Positions 9,495-17,887 of a stretch of 64,000 nt of DNA are shown in pieces (positions within the stretch are counted from its first letter, which is position 1; every line of letters begins with the position of its first letter). This DNA is from VRUE01 sp035318745 (GTDB taxonomy: Bacteria > Actinomycetota > Thermoleophilia > Solirubrobacterales > 70-9): the NCBI GenBank assembly GCA_035318745.1, contig DATHEA010000015.1, forward strand, positions 40,278 to 104,277. Direction: 5' to 3'. The notes beneath the pieces were generated by a model that was not told the origin of the DNA, did no database searches, and was given only the letters and a program-made list of their open reading frames with translations. The position numbers and the translations under genes were made by a program.

Positions 9495-9758
9495 TCAGGC
9501 CGCTTGTTCCGAGCGAACGCCGATCGCCCAGACCACCGCGAGCCCGATCGCGACGCCGGGAATCGCAGTCAGTGCGGTGGCCACGTCGGTCGTACCCAGA
9601 CCACGGCCGGAGACGATCTCGACGATTGCGCCGAAGACGATCGCGCCGATCACCGAGCCGAGGAAGGCACCGACGATGCCCTGCCAGAAGCGGTCGGGCA
9701 GAAAGACCGTGAAGTGCCACAGGGCAATCCCCATCGTGAACCAGACCAGTAGGGCCAT
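9495..9758 (-). CDS. Small three-helix membrane protein of unknown function
   Basis: 87 residues, nearly all hydrophobic, with three predicted membrane segments: residues 1-20, 28-50 (rich in small residues, GIVGAFLGSVIGAIVFGAIV) and about 62-80. The Gly-rich second helix recalls GlsB/YeaQ-type small membrane proteins, but the match is not strong enough to name it. ATG 9758 is the only good start. It sits between secDF and recJ on the same strand, 42 bases before recJ, with repeat B1 on its upstream side. Function unknown. Confidence 0.7.
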   Translation of the reverse strand: MALLVWFTMGIALWHFTVFLPDRFWQGIVGAFLGSVIGAIVFGAIVEIVSGRGLGTTDVATALTAIPGVAIGLAVVWAIGVRSEQAA

Positions 9759-9775
9759 CAGATGACCGCCTTCAT

Positions 9776-9908
9776 GGCCACGTGCGCCTGGGGGCGCGAG
9801 TGGTCAAGCAGATCAAGGACGCAGGGTGCAGCCTTTGCTGGTTGCAAAGGCAAACCCGAGGACGCAGAGATGCGCAGTGCCACACGCGTCATCCAGGTGT
9901 GCGTGGTC
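9776..9908 (+). repeat. Structured repeat family B, copy 1 (3' side of secDF)
   Basis: Outer stem: 9776-9804 pairs with 9878-9908 (about 21 Watson-Crick pairs, six G-U pairs, two mismatches and one bulge, read on the plus strand). The core begins AAGCAGATCAAGGACGCAGG and ends CGAGGACGCAGAGATGCGC. An inner 8-bp hairpin GCCTTTGC/GCAAAGGC lies at 9831-9851. The related copies are at 48268, 51693 and 63819. Strand is set from the direction of the G-U pairs. It lies 15 bases past the secDF stop. Confidence 0.8.
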
Positions 9909-9922
9909 GTGGAGGTGGTCAT

Positions 9923-12829
9923 CTAACGATTCCTCCCGTGCTTGCGGCGTTGTTTGCGACGCTCGCGCCGCTGTGCGTTGCGCTCCTGCTGTGCCGCGGT
10001 CTCTGGATCGACCGGGACGGCGGGCTCGCCATTGGATGAGGGATCGCCCCTGTCAGCGAGAGGCGGATCGGCCACGGCCACCACGGCAAGCTCCTCCTCG
10101 ATCTCAGCTTCGGACTCGCTGTCGTCGCTCAGCTTCGCCAGCGCGACATCGTCGGCGAAGGCGGGAACGGTGCCGTCGATCTCGGCGATCCGCGCCCGCC
10201 GCCGCGCGTAGCCCGGCTCACGTTCCTTCCAGGCGGTCAGCACGGGCGAGGCGATGAAGATCGAGGAGTACGTACCGGAGATGATCCCGACCAGCATCGC
10301 GAAGGCGAAGTCCTGCAGCGTGGCGCCGCCGAAGATGAGCAGGGAGACGACGGCCAGAAGGGTCGAGAAGCTGGTTGCCAGGGAACGGGTCAGCACCTCG
10401 CTCATCGAGCGGTTGACGATCTGCGAGAAGGCTGCCCGCGGCATCCGCGGCAGGTTCTCGCGGATACGGTCGAAGACGATGATCGTGTCGTATAACGAGT
10501 AGCCCAAAATCGTCAGGAAGGCGGCGACCGTTCCGCTCGTCACCTCTCGGCCGGTGAGCGAGTAGACCCCCGCGGTGATCAGGATGTCATGGAAGATGGC
10601 GATCAGAACCGGGACCGCGAACTTCGGATCGAAGCGGAAGGCGACATAGGCGCAGATCACCAGCAGCGAGAAGATCAGCGCCTTGATCGCGCTGTTTGCC
10701 ACCTGCTGACCGAAGGTCGGCCCGACGCTGGTGCTGTCGAAGCCGTTTTCAGCCACTTCGAATTCGGAGTCAAGCGCGCTCTGCGCCTTCGCCACCTGAC
10801 TGGGACCAAGCTCGCGCGCCTGGATCTGGAAGACGTTTTCGCCGAGTTCGGGATCGGAGACCTGCTGGACCTCCTCGCTGGAGACGCCGGCGGCATCGAG
10901 CGCGTCGCGAACGCTTTCCTCGTCGGTCGGTTTGACCAGCGCGACCTTGATCCGCGTCCCCGACTCGAAGTCGATGCCGAAATTGAGCTGCTGCGTGGCG
11001 AGCGCGAAGGCGCCGACGATCAGGATCGTGCCCGAGATCGAGAAGAACCAGCGGCTGGCTCCCATGAAGTCGAAGTGCCAGCGCATCCGCTCTCGGGCGG
11101 CTCCCAACACGGCCGGCGAGCGCAGCAGCCGCGAGCGGCTCATGCTGAGTAGAAGCGCCTGGGTGAAGACGACAGCGGTCAGCAGCGAGACGATCGTGCC
11201 GATGCCGAGGACGAAGGCAAAGCCCTTGACCCCTGCCGTTGCCAGAACGAAGAGAATGAAAGCGGTGAGCAGGGTGACGACGTTGGCGTCGACGATCGTC
11301 GCGATGCCGCGGCGGTAGCCGGCGGCGATCGCGGCCGTCATCGGGCGCCCGGCGCGCACCTCCTCCTTGATCCGCTCGAAGATGACGATGTTGGAGTCGG
11401 CCGCGACCCCGATCGTCAGGACCAGCCCCGCGATCCCCGGCAGCGTCAAGGTGATCGGGATCAGTTTGACCAGGGCGAAGAAGATCACCCCGTAGGCGCC
11501 GAGAGCGACCACGGCGATCAGCCCGAGGACGCGGTAGAAGAGCAGCAGGAAGATGACGACGAGGACGAGGCCGATTACGCCGGCCTTGATCCCGGCGTGA
11601 AGCGCCTGGGTGCCGAGCGTCGCCGAGACCTGGGTCTGGCTGATCAGCTTCAGGTTGACCGGCAGGGCGCCGATCTGCAGGAAGGTCGCGATGTCCTGTG
11701 CTTCCTGGATGCTGTTGAAGCCGCCCGAGATCTGGGCGCCGGTGCGACCGTCGATCCCGTCGGGGTTCTGGGCGAAGTTGATGATCGGCCGGGTCTTGAC
11801 TTCGTTGTCGAGGACCACCGCGAAGTGCCCCGAGAGCGCTTCGGCCTGTTCGCCGGAGGCGGGGCCGATCGCTCGAGCCTGGCCTCGCTGGGCGATCTGG
11901 CGGGTGACGTCCTGGAAGGCCTGCTGCCCCTTGTCGGTGAAGGTGAAGGTGACGTTGGGCTGGCCGAGTTCGTCGGTTTCCTGCTTCGGGTTGGTGATGT
12001 CGGTGCCAGAGAGGGCCGGGTCGTCCTTGAGCGCATACCAGCCGGCGTTCTCGATTCCTTCGACCACCTTTCCGTTCGGGTCGGAAGGCTGTTCGGAGAT
12101 GACGATCGTCCCCGCCGGGACTTTTTTGACGATCCCTTTGTGCGACCGTTTGCGGCCGGTAGCGGAGATGAAGAGGTCTTCTTCGGAGAACTCAGGGCCG
12201 GCGATCAACTTGTGCGGCGGCAGCGATTCGAACAGGTAGTAGCGCGGTCTGGTCGTCGAGCAGGTGGTGCAATCGGCAACCGGTTCCTGTTCGGCGGCGA
12301 GACTGACGGCGTCGTAGGGCGTCGCGTAGGCACCGGCGAAGATCAGCTGCTGGTTTTCTTTCTTCGAAGTGCTGCGCCCGGCGGCTTTCCATTCTTCGTT
12401 CGCTTCTTCGGCTGCTTTTGCCGGCGGTTCCCGCCCCGGCACGCCTCCGATCGCTTTCTCGCGGCCGATCAGGTTGGGTTCCCAGTCGTAGAACTGGAGC
12501 TGGGCGGTGCTTCCGACCTGTTCGATCGCCCGCTCCGCGTTGGTCACGTCGGGCAGGCTGACCGAAATCTCCGTCGTGCCCAGGCGGGCGACTTCGGGCT
12601 CGGCGACGCCGAGCTTGTCGATCCGCTCGCGGATGATTTCAATCGAGCGTTCGATGTCTTCGCCGCTTACTTCCTTCACCTGGCCGGTCGGGGTGCCCTG
12701 GTAGACGAGCTCGACGCCCCCCTTGAGGTCGAGCCCGAGCTTGGTCGGCTTGTTCGCCACCACCAGCGCGGACACGACGATCAGCCCCAAGACGAAGAGC
12801 AACACGAAGAGATTTCGGCGGCGTTTCAT
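9923..12829 (-). CDS. secDF: Fused protein translocase subunits SecD-SecF
   Basis: Proton-motive-force-driven RND-type accessory of the Sec translocon that pulls secreted proteins across the membrane. The SecD half starts with one helix (LFVLLFVLGLIVVSALVV), a LGLDLKGGVEL motif and a large periplasmic domain. It then has a five-helix bundle with GVAADSNIVIFERIKEE. The SecF half begins near FMGASRWFF and has LNFGIDFESGTRI and a second helix bundle with YDTIIVFDRIRENL. The C-terminus is charged and ends RRKQRRKHGRNR. At 968 residues it is a complete single-chain fusion, whereas most Actinobacteria carry separate secD and secF. ATG 12829 follows the PAS protein by 4 bases. Confidence 0.95.
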   Translation of the reverse strand: MKRRRNLFVLLFVLGLIVVSALVVANKPTKLGLDLKGGVELVYQGTPTGQVKEVSGEDIERSIEIIRERIDKLGVAEPEVARLGTTEISVSLPDVTNAERAIEQVGSTAQLQFYDWEPNLIGREKAIGGVPGREPPAKAAEEANEEWKAAGRSTSKKENQQLIFAGAYATPYDAVSLAAEQEPVADCTTCSTTRPRYYLFESLPPHKLIAGPEFSEEDLFISATGRKRSHKGIVKKVPAGTIVISEQPSDPNGKVVEGIENAGWYALKDDPALSGTDITNPKQETDELGQPNVTFTFTDKGQQAFQDVTRQIAQRGQARAIGPASGEQAEALSGHFAVVLDNEVKTRPIINFAQNPDGIDGRTGAQISGGFNSIQEAQDIATFLQIGALPVNLKLISQTQVSATLGTQALHAGIKAGVIGLVLVVIFLLLFYRVLGLIAVVALGAYGVIFFALVKLIPITLTLPGIAGLVLTIGVAADSNIVIFERIKEEVRAGRPMTAAIAAGYRRGIATIVDANVVTLLTAFILFVLATAGVKGFAFVLGIGTIVSLLTAVVFTQALLLSMSRSRLLRSPAVLGAARERMRWHFDFMGASRWFFSISGTILIVGAFALATQQLNFGIDFESGTRIKVALVKPTDEESVRDALDAAGVSSEEVQQVSDPELGENVFQIQARELGPSQVAKAQSALDSEFEVAENGFDSTSVGPTFGQQVANSAIKALIFSLLVICAYVAFRFDPKFAVPVLIAIFHDILITAGVYSLTGREVTSGTVAAFLTILGYSLYDTIIVFDRIRENLPRMPRAAFSQIVNRSMSEVLTRSLATSFSTLLAVVSLLIFGGATLQDFAFAMLVGIISGTYSSIFIASPVLTAWKEREPGYARRRARIAEIDGTVPAFADDVALAKLSDDSESEAEIEEELAVVAVADPPLADRGDPSSNGEPAVPVDPETAAQQERNAQRRERRKQRRKHGRNR

Positions 12830-12833
12830 CGCC

Positions 12834-13286
12834 TCAGCTCTCCGGCGTCAGGACGATCAGCAGGCCGCCGTCGTCGTCGTAGGCGGGGAAGACGTCGGCG
12901 ACGGCTTCGGCGGGAAGATCGCCCTCGGCGTTCACCGAGACCTTTTTGCCGAGCGAGCGAACCCCCCACTCGAGCGAGGTCTCGATCGGGTCGCCGTTTT
13001 CCTCGGCTTCCCACTGCAGGCCGAGGACCTCTTTCACGGGACGGCCGATCACGTCCTCGTCGGTCAGCCCGGTGAGCTCGAAGCTACCCCGCCCGGCATC
13101 GATGACCCGCGCCTGCTGATCGCAGACGAAAAAGGCCGCATTCGGCGCCGGGTAGTAGTCGTCGAGCAACTCGAAGACGAAGCCAAAGCCGCATTTCGAG
13201 CAGCCCTTGGGGCGGGTGCTGAAACCGGCTGTCCGGTCGGCGCTCAGCTCCCTGTTCCCGCAGTTGGGGCAGATGAAGAAAGGCAT
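12834..13286 (-). CDS. Zinc-ribbon PAS-domain protein
   Basis: 150 residues. The N-terminus carries two cysteine pairs, CPNCGN near residue 6 and CSKCGF near 29, forming a probable zinc ribbon. A single PAS-like fold follows, starting at APNAAFFVCDQQARVIDAG, with the typical FELTGLTDEDVIGRPV segment. There is no output domain, so it may sense a ligand and act through a partner. The stop is 4 bases before secDF and the gene follows ruvB, hence one transcription unit. The function is not known; the link with secretion or Holliday-junction repair is by position only. Confidence 0.75.
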   Translation of the reverse strand: MPFFICPNCGNRELSADRTAGFSTRPKGCSKCGFGFVFELLDDYYPAPNAAFFVCDQQARVIDAGRGSFELTGLTDEDVIGRPVKEVLGLQWEAEENGDPIETSLEWGVRSLGKKVSVNAEGDLPAEAVADVFPAYDDDGGLLIVLTPES

Positions 13287-13312
13287 CCCACCACAGGCTA
13301 CTGAGAGTCCGC

Positions 13313-14380
13313 TCAGAACAGACTGCGCGCTCGGTCCGGCATCGGAATCCCGAGATGCTCGTAGGCCCGCTCGGTCAGGACCCTGCCGCGCGGAGTGCGC
13401 TTCAGCAAGCCCTGCTGGAGCAGATAGGGCTCGAGCACGTCCTCGATCGTGTCCTGCTCCTCGCCGATCGCGACCGCCAAGGTCGAGAGGCCGACCGGGC
13501 CGCCGGCGAACTTGGTCGCCACCGTGTCGAGCAGGCTGCGATCACTGCGGTCGAGCCCGCCGGCATCGACCTCGAGCATCTCCAGCCCGGCGGCTGCCAC
13601 GTCACCGTCGACGCTGCCGGTGCCCTTGACCTGGGCAAAGTCGCGCACCCGCTTCAACAGCCGGTTGGCGACCCGCGGCGTACCGCGCGAGCGGCCGGCG
13701 ATGATCCGTGCCCCCTCGGCGTCGATCTCGACTTCGAGGATGCCGGCGGAGCGCTCGATGATCTCGGCCAGGTGAACGGGGGCGTAGTGCTCGAGCCGGT
13801 GGCTGACGCCGAAGCGATCGCGCAGCGGCGTCGTCAGCAGGCCCGCCCGCGTGGTCGCACCGACCAGCGTGAACGGCGGCAGCGGCAGGGTTACGGTGCG
13901 GGCGCCGGCACCCTGGCCGAGCACGACCGGCAGCTCACCGTCCTCCATCGCCGGGTAGAGCGTCTCCTCGACCGCACGGCCGAGCCGGTGGATCTCGTCG
14001 ACGAAGAAGACGCTGCTTGGCTCGAGCGAGGTGAGGAAGGAGGCGATGTCCGCCTTGCGCTCCAGCGCCGGGCCGGCAGTCTGAACCAGCGGCACCTGCA
14101 TCTCGGCGGCGACGATGTGGGCCAGGGAGGTCTTGCCGAGCCCGGGTGGACCGGCGAGCAGGACGTGGTCGAGCGGCTCGCCACGGCGCTTCGCCGCCTC
14201 GATGAAGATTGCCAGCTGCTCGGTCACCTGCACCTGGTTGACGAAGTCGGAGAGGCTCGGCGGCCGCAGCGAGCGGTCGAGGTCTTCGTCGGGGATGTCG
14301 GCGCGCGCATCATGGATGCGGACCTCGGGCTCGCCAACATCGCCGTCGATGCCGGGGGTGCGGATCCGCTTCTCGCTCAC
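13313..14380 (-). CDS. ruvB: Holliday junction ATP-dependent DNA helicase RuvB
   Basis: AAA+ motor that drives branch migration with RuvA. Walker A GPPGLGKT is at residues 77-84, Walker B FFVDEIHR near 130, sensor 1 GATTRAG, and a C-terminal winged helix (PYLLQQGLLKRTPRGRV). GTG at 14380 overlaps the ruvA stop (GTGA), giving 355 residues. A longer upstream reading would run through ruvA and is rejected. Order ruvC-ruvA-ruvB is the standard actinobacterial operon. Confidence 0.96.
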   Translation of the reverse strand: MSEKRIRTPGIDGDVGEPEVRIHDARADIPDEDLDRSLRPPSLSDFVNQVQVTEQLAIFIEAAKRRGEPLDHVLLAGPPGLGKTSLAHIVAAEMQVPLVQTAGPALERKADIASFLTSLEPSSVFFVDEIHRLGRAVEETLYPAMEDGELPVVLGQGAGARTVTLPLPPFTLVGATTRAGLLTTPLRDRFGVSHRLEHYAPVHLAEIIERSAGILEVEIDAEGARIIAGRSRGTPRVANRLLKRVRDFAQVKGTGSVDGDVAAAGLEMLEVDAGGLDRSDRSLLDTVATKFAGGPVGLSTLAVAIGEEQDTIEDVLEPYLLQQGLLKRTPRGRVLTERAYEHLGIPMPDRARSLF

Positions 14381-14970
14381 GCTGCCTTCCTTCCGGTCCC
14401 AGCTTTGCGCAGGGCACTGGCCAGCAGCTCCTCGGCGTCGCCACCGTCGATCCCGTCGAGCAACTGCTCGGCTTCCAGCGGCGCGTAACCGAGGTTGACA
14501 AGGCCATCGCGGGCGAGAGCACGCGGGTCGTCGTCGCCGGCGGCCAGCGTCACCTCTTCCTCCAACGCTCCCGCAACTTTCTCGCGCAGCTCGACGATGA
14601 TCCGCTCCGACGTCCGTTTGCCGATTCCCGGCGCGGCCTGAAATCGTTTCGCGTCGCCGGCGGCGATCGCGCGCAACAGCTCCCGCGCCGGGCCGCCGGA
14701 GAGCACCGCGATCGCGACTTTCGGCCCGACGCCGCTGACCGACACCAGCTGCCCGAAGAGATCGCGCTCCTCCTCGGAGGCAAAGCCGAACAAGGCAAGA
14801 GAGTCCTCGCGCGAGACCAACTCGGCGTGCAGGAAGGCCTCGCGACCGGTCGCCGGTACCGCTTTCAGCGTCTCGGCCGAGACCGTGAGTCGGTAACCGA
14901 CCCCGCCGGCGTCGATCACGACATGGTCTGGACGCCGCACCACCACCTCGCCGCGGACCGCTGCGATCAC
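14377..14970 (-). CDS. ruvA: Holliday junction DNA helicase subunit RuvA
   Basis: Tetrameric protein that binds the four-way junction and loads RuvB. The N-terminal OB fold starts MIAAVRGEVV. Two helix-hairpin-helix motifs follow (VSGVGPKVAIAVL and APGIGKRTSERII), then a flexible acidic linker and a C-terminal three-helix domain III (ALVNLGY-like segment GLVNLGYAPLEAEQLL) that contacts RuvB. It is 197 residues long, with GTG start overlapping the ruvC stop. Confidence 0.95.
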   Translation of the reverse strand: MIAAVRGEVVVRRPDHVVIDAGGVGYRLTVSAETLKAVPATGREAFLHAELVSREDSLALFGFASEEERDLFGQLVSVSGVGPKVAIAVLSGGPARELLRAIAAGDAKRFQAAPGIGKRTSERIIVELREKVAGALEEEVTLAAGDDDPRALARDGLVNLGYAPLEAEQLLDGIDGGDAEELLASALRKAGTGRKAA

Positions 14971-15479
14971 TGTGCGACTCCCTCCGCCATCTCAATGGCC
15001 TCACGGCGACCGCTGCCGCCGCCGTGGCAGATCGCCACAGCCAACGCGTCGGCGGCGTGGTCGGGGGTTGGAAGCTCAGGCAGGCCAAGCAAGGTCCCGA
15101 CCATTCTCTGGACCTGCTTCTTGCCGGCGGCGCCGCTGCCGCAGACGGCCATCTTGATCGCCTGCGGCGTGTAGGTGAAGCAAGCGATGCCAGCCTGCGC
15201 GGCAGCGAGCATCGCCACTCCGCTGGCGCGGCCGACGGTCATCGCCGTCTGCACGTTCTTGCCGAAGAAGACGTCCTCGACAGCCATGGCCTTCGGCTCG
15301 TGCCAGGCGATCAGCTCGGCGAGGGAGCCGTGGATCCGCTCCAGGCGGCGCTCCATCGGCAGCTCGGCAGTCGTCTCGACAACGCCGCCGTCGAGAGCGA
15401 CCATGCGATTGCCCTCGACCCGGACGATGCCGAAGCCAAGGTTGGCGGCGCCGGGGTCGATCCCCATCACGACTTGCAT
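14967..15479 (-). CDS. ruvC: Crossover junction endodeoxyribonuclease RuvC
   Basis: Homodimeric RNase H-fold resolvase that nicks Holliday junctions. The catalytic acidic residues fit the family: D8 in MGIDPGAANLG, E in AVEDVFFGKN near residue 69, and the paired aspartates of PDHAADALAVA near 140. At 170 residues it has normal length. ATG 15479 is well placed. It is followed by overlapping ruvA and ruvB and preceded 50 bases upstream by yebC. Confidence 0.96.
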   Translation of the reverse strand: MQVVMGIDPGAANLGFGIVRVEGNRMVALDGGVVETTAELPMERRLERIHGSLAELIAWHEPKAMAVEDVFFGKNVQTAMTVGRASGVAMLAAAQAGIACFTYTPQAIKMAVCGSGAAGKKQVQRMVGTLLGLPELPTPDHAADALAVAICHGGGSGRREAIEMAEGVAQ

Positions 15480-15529
15480 GGGAAGTGATTCTGGCCAGGG
15501 ACTCGGATGCCTCCCTGAGGCGGCGGAGG

Positions 15530-16279
15530 CTATGCAGCGAGCTGCTGCAACACCTCGTCGGGGATGTCAAAGTTGGCGTGGACCTCGTTGACGTCGTCGT
15601 CGTCTTCCAGGTCTTCGATCAAGCTCAGCAGCGACTTTGCCTCGTTGCCCTTCACCTCGACCGTGCTCTTCGGCTCCATCGTCACGTCCGCCGACTGAAT
15701 CTCGACCCCGCCGGCCTCCAGCACGTCGCGGACCGCGCTGAGGCTTGCCGGCTCGCAGAGCACCCGCAGCAGGTCCCCCTCCTCGCGAACGTCCTCCGCG
15801 CCGGCGTCGATTGCCGCGATCAGGTCGTCCTCGCCATAGCGGGCGCCGTCGACCGCGAGCACGCCGCGTTTCTCGAAGATCCAGGCGACCGAGCCCGGCT
15901 CGCCGAGGCTGCCGTTGTGCTTGCTGAAGGCGTGGCGCACTTCAGCGCTGGTGCGGTTGCGGTTGTCGGTCAGCGCCTCGACCAGAATCGCGGCGCCGCC
16001 CGGTCCGTAGCCCTCGAAGACGACGCTCTCAATCGCCGTGGCATCGGTGCCTTCACCGGTGCCGCGGTCGATCGCCCGCTGGATGTTGTCCTTGGGCATC
16101 GAAGCGTCCCGCGCCTTCTGGATCGCCGTCGCCAGCGCCGGGCTGTTGTCGGGGTCGCCGCCACCGTCGCGGGCCGCGACGGTGATCGCCCGCGCCAGCT
16201 TGGTGAAGAGCTTGCCACGTTTAGCGTCGGCCGCGCCCTTCTTGTGTTTGATCGACGACCACTTCGAATGCCCGGACAT
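15530..16279 (-). CDS. yebC: YebC/PmpR family translation/transcription regulatory protein
   Basis: Three-domain protein of about 250 residues, opening with the hallmark MSGHSKWSSIKHKKG. Further family blocks are GGGDPDNSPALATAIQKAR, MPKDNIQRAIDRG and a GYGPGGAAILVE strand. The acidic C-terminal domain ends near EVHANFDIPDE. YebC proteins were first described as DNA-binding regulators and more recently linked to relief of ribosome stalling. ATG 16279 is chosen over an upstream in-frame start because it gives the canonical N-terminus. Classical position upstream of ruvCAB. Confidence 0.94.
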   Translation of the reverse strand: MSGHSKWSSIKHKKGAADAKRGKLFTKLARAITVAARDGGGDPDNSPALATAIQKARDASMPKDNIQRAIDRGTGEGTDATAIESVVFEGYGPGGAAILVEALTDNRNRTSAEVRHAFSKHNGSLGEPGSVAWIFEKRGVLAVDGARYGEDDLIAAIDAGAEDVREEGDLLRVLCEPASLSAVRDVLEAGGVEIQSADVTMEPKSTVEVKGNEAKSLLSLIEDLEDDDDVNEVHANFDIPDEVLQQLAA

Positions 16280-16303
16280 CGTTTGCCATTCTATGAGTAA
16301 GGG

Positions 16304-16753
16304 ATGCGCACGGAGACGATCGCCCACTCGCATGCACCGAGCGCCCTTCGAGGCCTGATGGCCAGCGCCGTCTTCGCCGTCATGCTGCTCACCGCCCTGG
16401 CGCTGTGGACGGCGATCCCGGTGGGCTGGATCTGGATCGGCTCGAAGGTCGCCACGACCCAGTTCCCGGCCGCGGGCCCCTACGCGGTTGTGGGAATCGG
16501 AATCATCCTGACGATCGTGCTCGACGCCTGGCTGATCGGTCGCCTCAACGCCCTCTATATGCGGATCACCGGCACCAACCGGCTGGCGCCGATGCGCCCG
16601 AGCTGGCTGAAGAGCATGCGCGACAGCGGCGGCGGCGCAGCCGGGACGACCACGGTGGTCGAGGCGGTGATGATGGGCTCGGTGCTTCTCGCCGGACTCG
16701 TCTTCGTCGGCTGGTTCTTCCTGCTCGCCGGATCCCCCTTACCGAACCAGTAG
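16304..16753 (+). CDS. Small membrane protein, three predicted helices
   Basis: 149 residues with membrane segments near 16-39, 57-81 and 119-142. The loop between helices 2 and 3 is basic (RPSWLKSMRDSGGG). It starts with ATG 16304, divergent from yebC with only 24 bases between them, so the two genes must share promoter DNA or the start lies slightly downstream. It converges on the M29 aminopeptidase gene. No family recognised. Confidence 0.7.
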   Translation: MRTETIAHSHAPSALRGLMASAVFAVMLLTALALWTAIPVGWIWIGSKVATTQFPAAGPYAVVGIGIILTIVLDAWLIGRLNALYMRITGTNRLAPMRPSWLKSMRDSGGGAAGTTTVVEAVMMGSVLLAGLVFVGWFFLLAGSPLPNQ

Positions 16754-16783
16754 TACTTCCCACGTCCGCGGCGGTCAGGTGAT

Positions 16784-17887
16784 TCAAACCACGAAGCGGC
16801 CGTCTTCCTGCATCACCGCGCCGTCGACTTCGAGCTTGCCGCCGGGGCGCAGATCGCAGACCAGATCGGTGTGGACCGCCGACTCGTTGACCCCACCCGA
16901 CTCGGGGTAGCTCTTGCCGACCGCCATGTGAACGGTGCCGCCGAGCTTCTCGTCGAGCAGCACCTCGCGGGTGCCCCGGTCGATCGCGTAGTTGGTGCCG
17001 ATCCCGAGCTCGCCGAGGCGGCGGGCACCGGCGTCGGTGTCGAGCAGCTGGATCAGGAACTCCTCTCCCCGCTCGGCGCTCGCGTCGACGACCTTGCCCG
17101 CCTCGAAGCGCAGCCGCACCCCGACGACCTCGCGACCGCCGATCGCGGCCGGCAGGTGGAAGGTCACCTCGCCCTCGACCGAATCCTCGACCGGCCCGGT
17201 GAAGAACTCGCCGTCGGGCATGTTGTGGTGGCCATCGCAGGGGATGAACTTGCGGCCGGCGATCCCCAGCTTGATGTCGGTGCCGGGTGCCGTGACCCGC
17301 ACCTCCTCGTGCCCGTCGATCCACTCGGCCAGCCGCACCGTCTCGGCCGAAGCGCGCCGCCAGGCGGTCAGCGGATCCTCGTCGTCGGCGAGGCAGGCGG
17401 CGTAGTAGAAGTCCTCGTAGTCGGCCAGGCTCATCTCCGCATCCGAGGCATAGGCGTTGGTCGGGAAGAGCGTGTAGCACCAACGGAACTCGCCCTTGGC
17501 GCTGCGCTCCATCGCCCGGCCGAGCAGCTCGCCGGTGGCGATCTGGCGGCGCGACTGGCGCTGCGGCGGCACCCCGGAGAGCTCACGGGTGTTGGTCGAG
17601 GCGCCGACGGCGATCCGCACGTCGATGTTCTCGAGCAACCATTCCGAAGTCGGCGATATCCACTCGAGCTGAGCATCCGAGGCGTGCTTGTAATAGGCGG
17701 CGCCCTGACCATCGAGGGAGACGTTCACGATCGGGTTTGCGCCGGCCTTCAGCACCTCTTCGTAGACCGCCAAGAGCAGCGGCGCGGCGGCGCTCTCGCC
17801 GTCGATCGAGACGACCTCGCCCTCCTTCACCTCGGTCGAGTAGCCGACCAGGATCTTCGCCAGCCCTGCAACTCTCAGGTCCCTCAC
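16784..17887 (-). CDS. M29-family (thermophilic) metalloaminopeptidase
   Basis: Aminopeptidase of the M29 (AmpS/aminopeptidase T) fold, releasing N-terminal amino acids with a two-metal centre. Conserved family blocks are the NMPDGEFFTGP loop (a metal-binding Glu region near residue 235), GTNYAIDRGT and the C-terminal HTDLVCDLR, where His and Asp complete the site. It is 367 residues, slightly shorter than the usual 400-410. GTG start at 17887 overlaps the pdxT stop, so it is coupled to pyridoxal phosphate synthesis genes, an association I cannot explain functionally. Confidence 0.88.
   Translation of the reverse strand: MRDLRVAGLAKILVGYSTEVKEGEVVSIDGESAAAPLLLAVYEEVLKAGANPIVNVSLDGQGAAYYKHASDAQLEWISPTSEWLLENIDVRIAVGASTNTRELSGVPPQRQSRRQIATGELLGRAMERSAKGEFRWCYTLFPTNAYASDAEMSLADYEDFYYAACLADDEDPLTAWRRASAETVRLAEWIDGHEEVRVTAPGTDIKLGIAGRKFIPCDGHHNMPDGEFFTGPVEDSVEGEVTFHLPAAIGGREVVGVRLRFEAGKVVDASAERGEEFLIQLLDTDAGARRLGELGIGTNYAIDRGTREVLLDEKLGGTVHMAVGKSYPESGGVNESAVHTDLVCDLRPGGKLEVDGAVMQEDGRFVV

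Noticed and set aside
7122..9752. Very long plus-strand reading frame across recJ
   Set aside because: It is the antisense shadow of recJ in GC-rich DNA: arginine/proline-rich, with no conserved motif, while the minus strand carries complete RecJ motifs.
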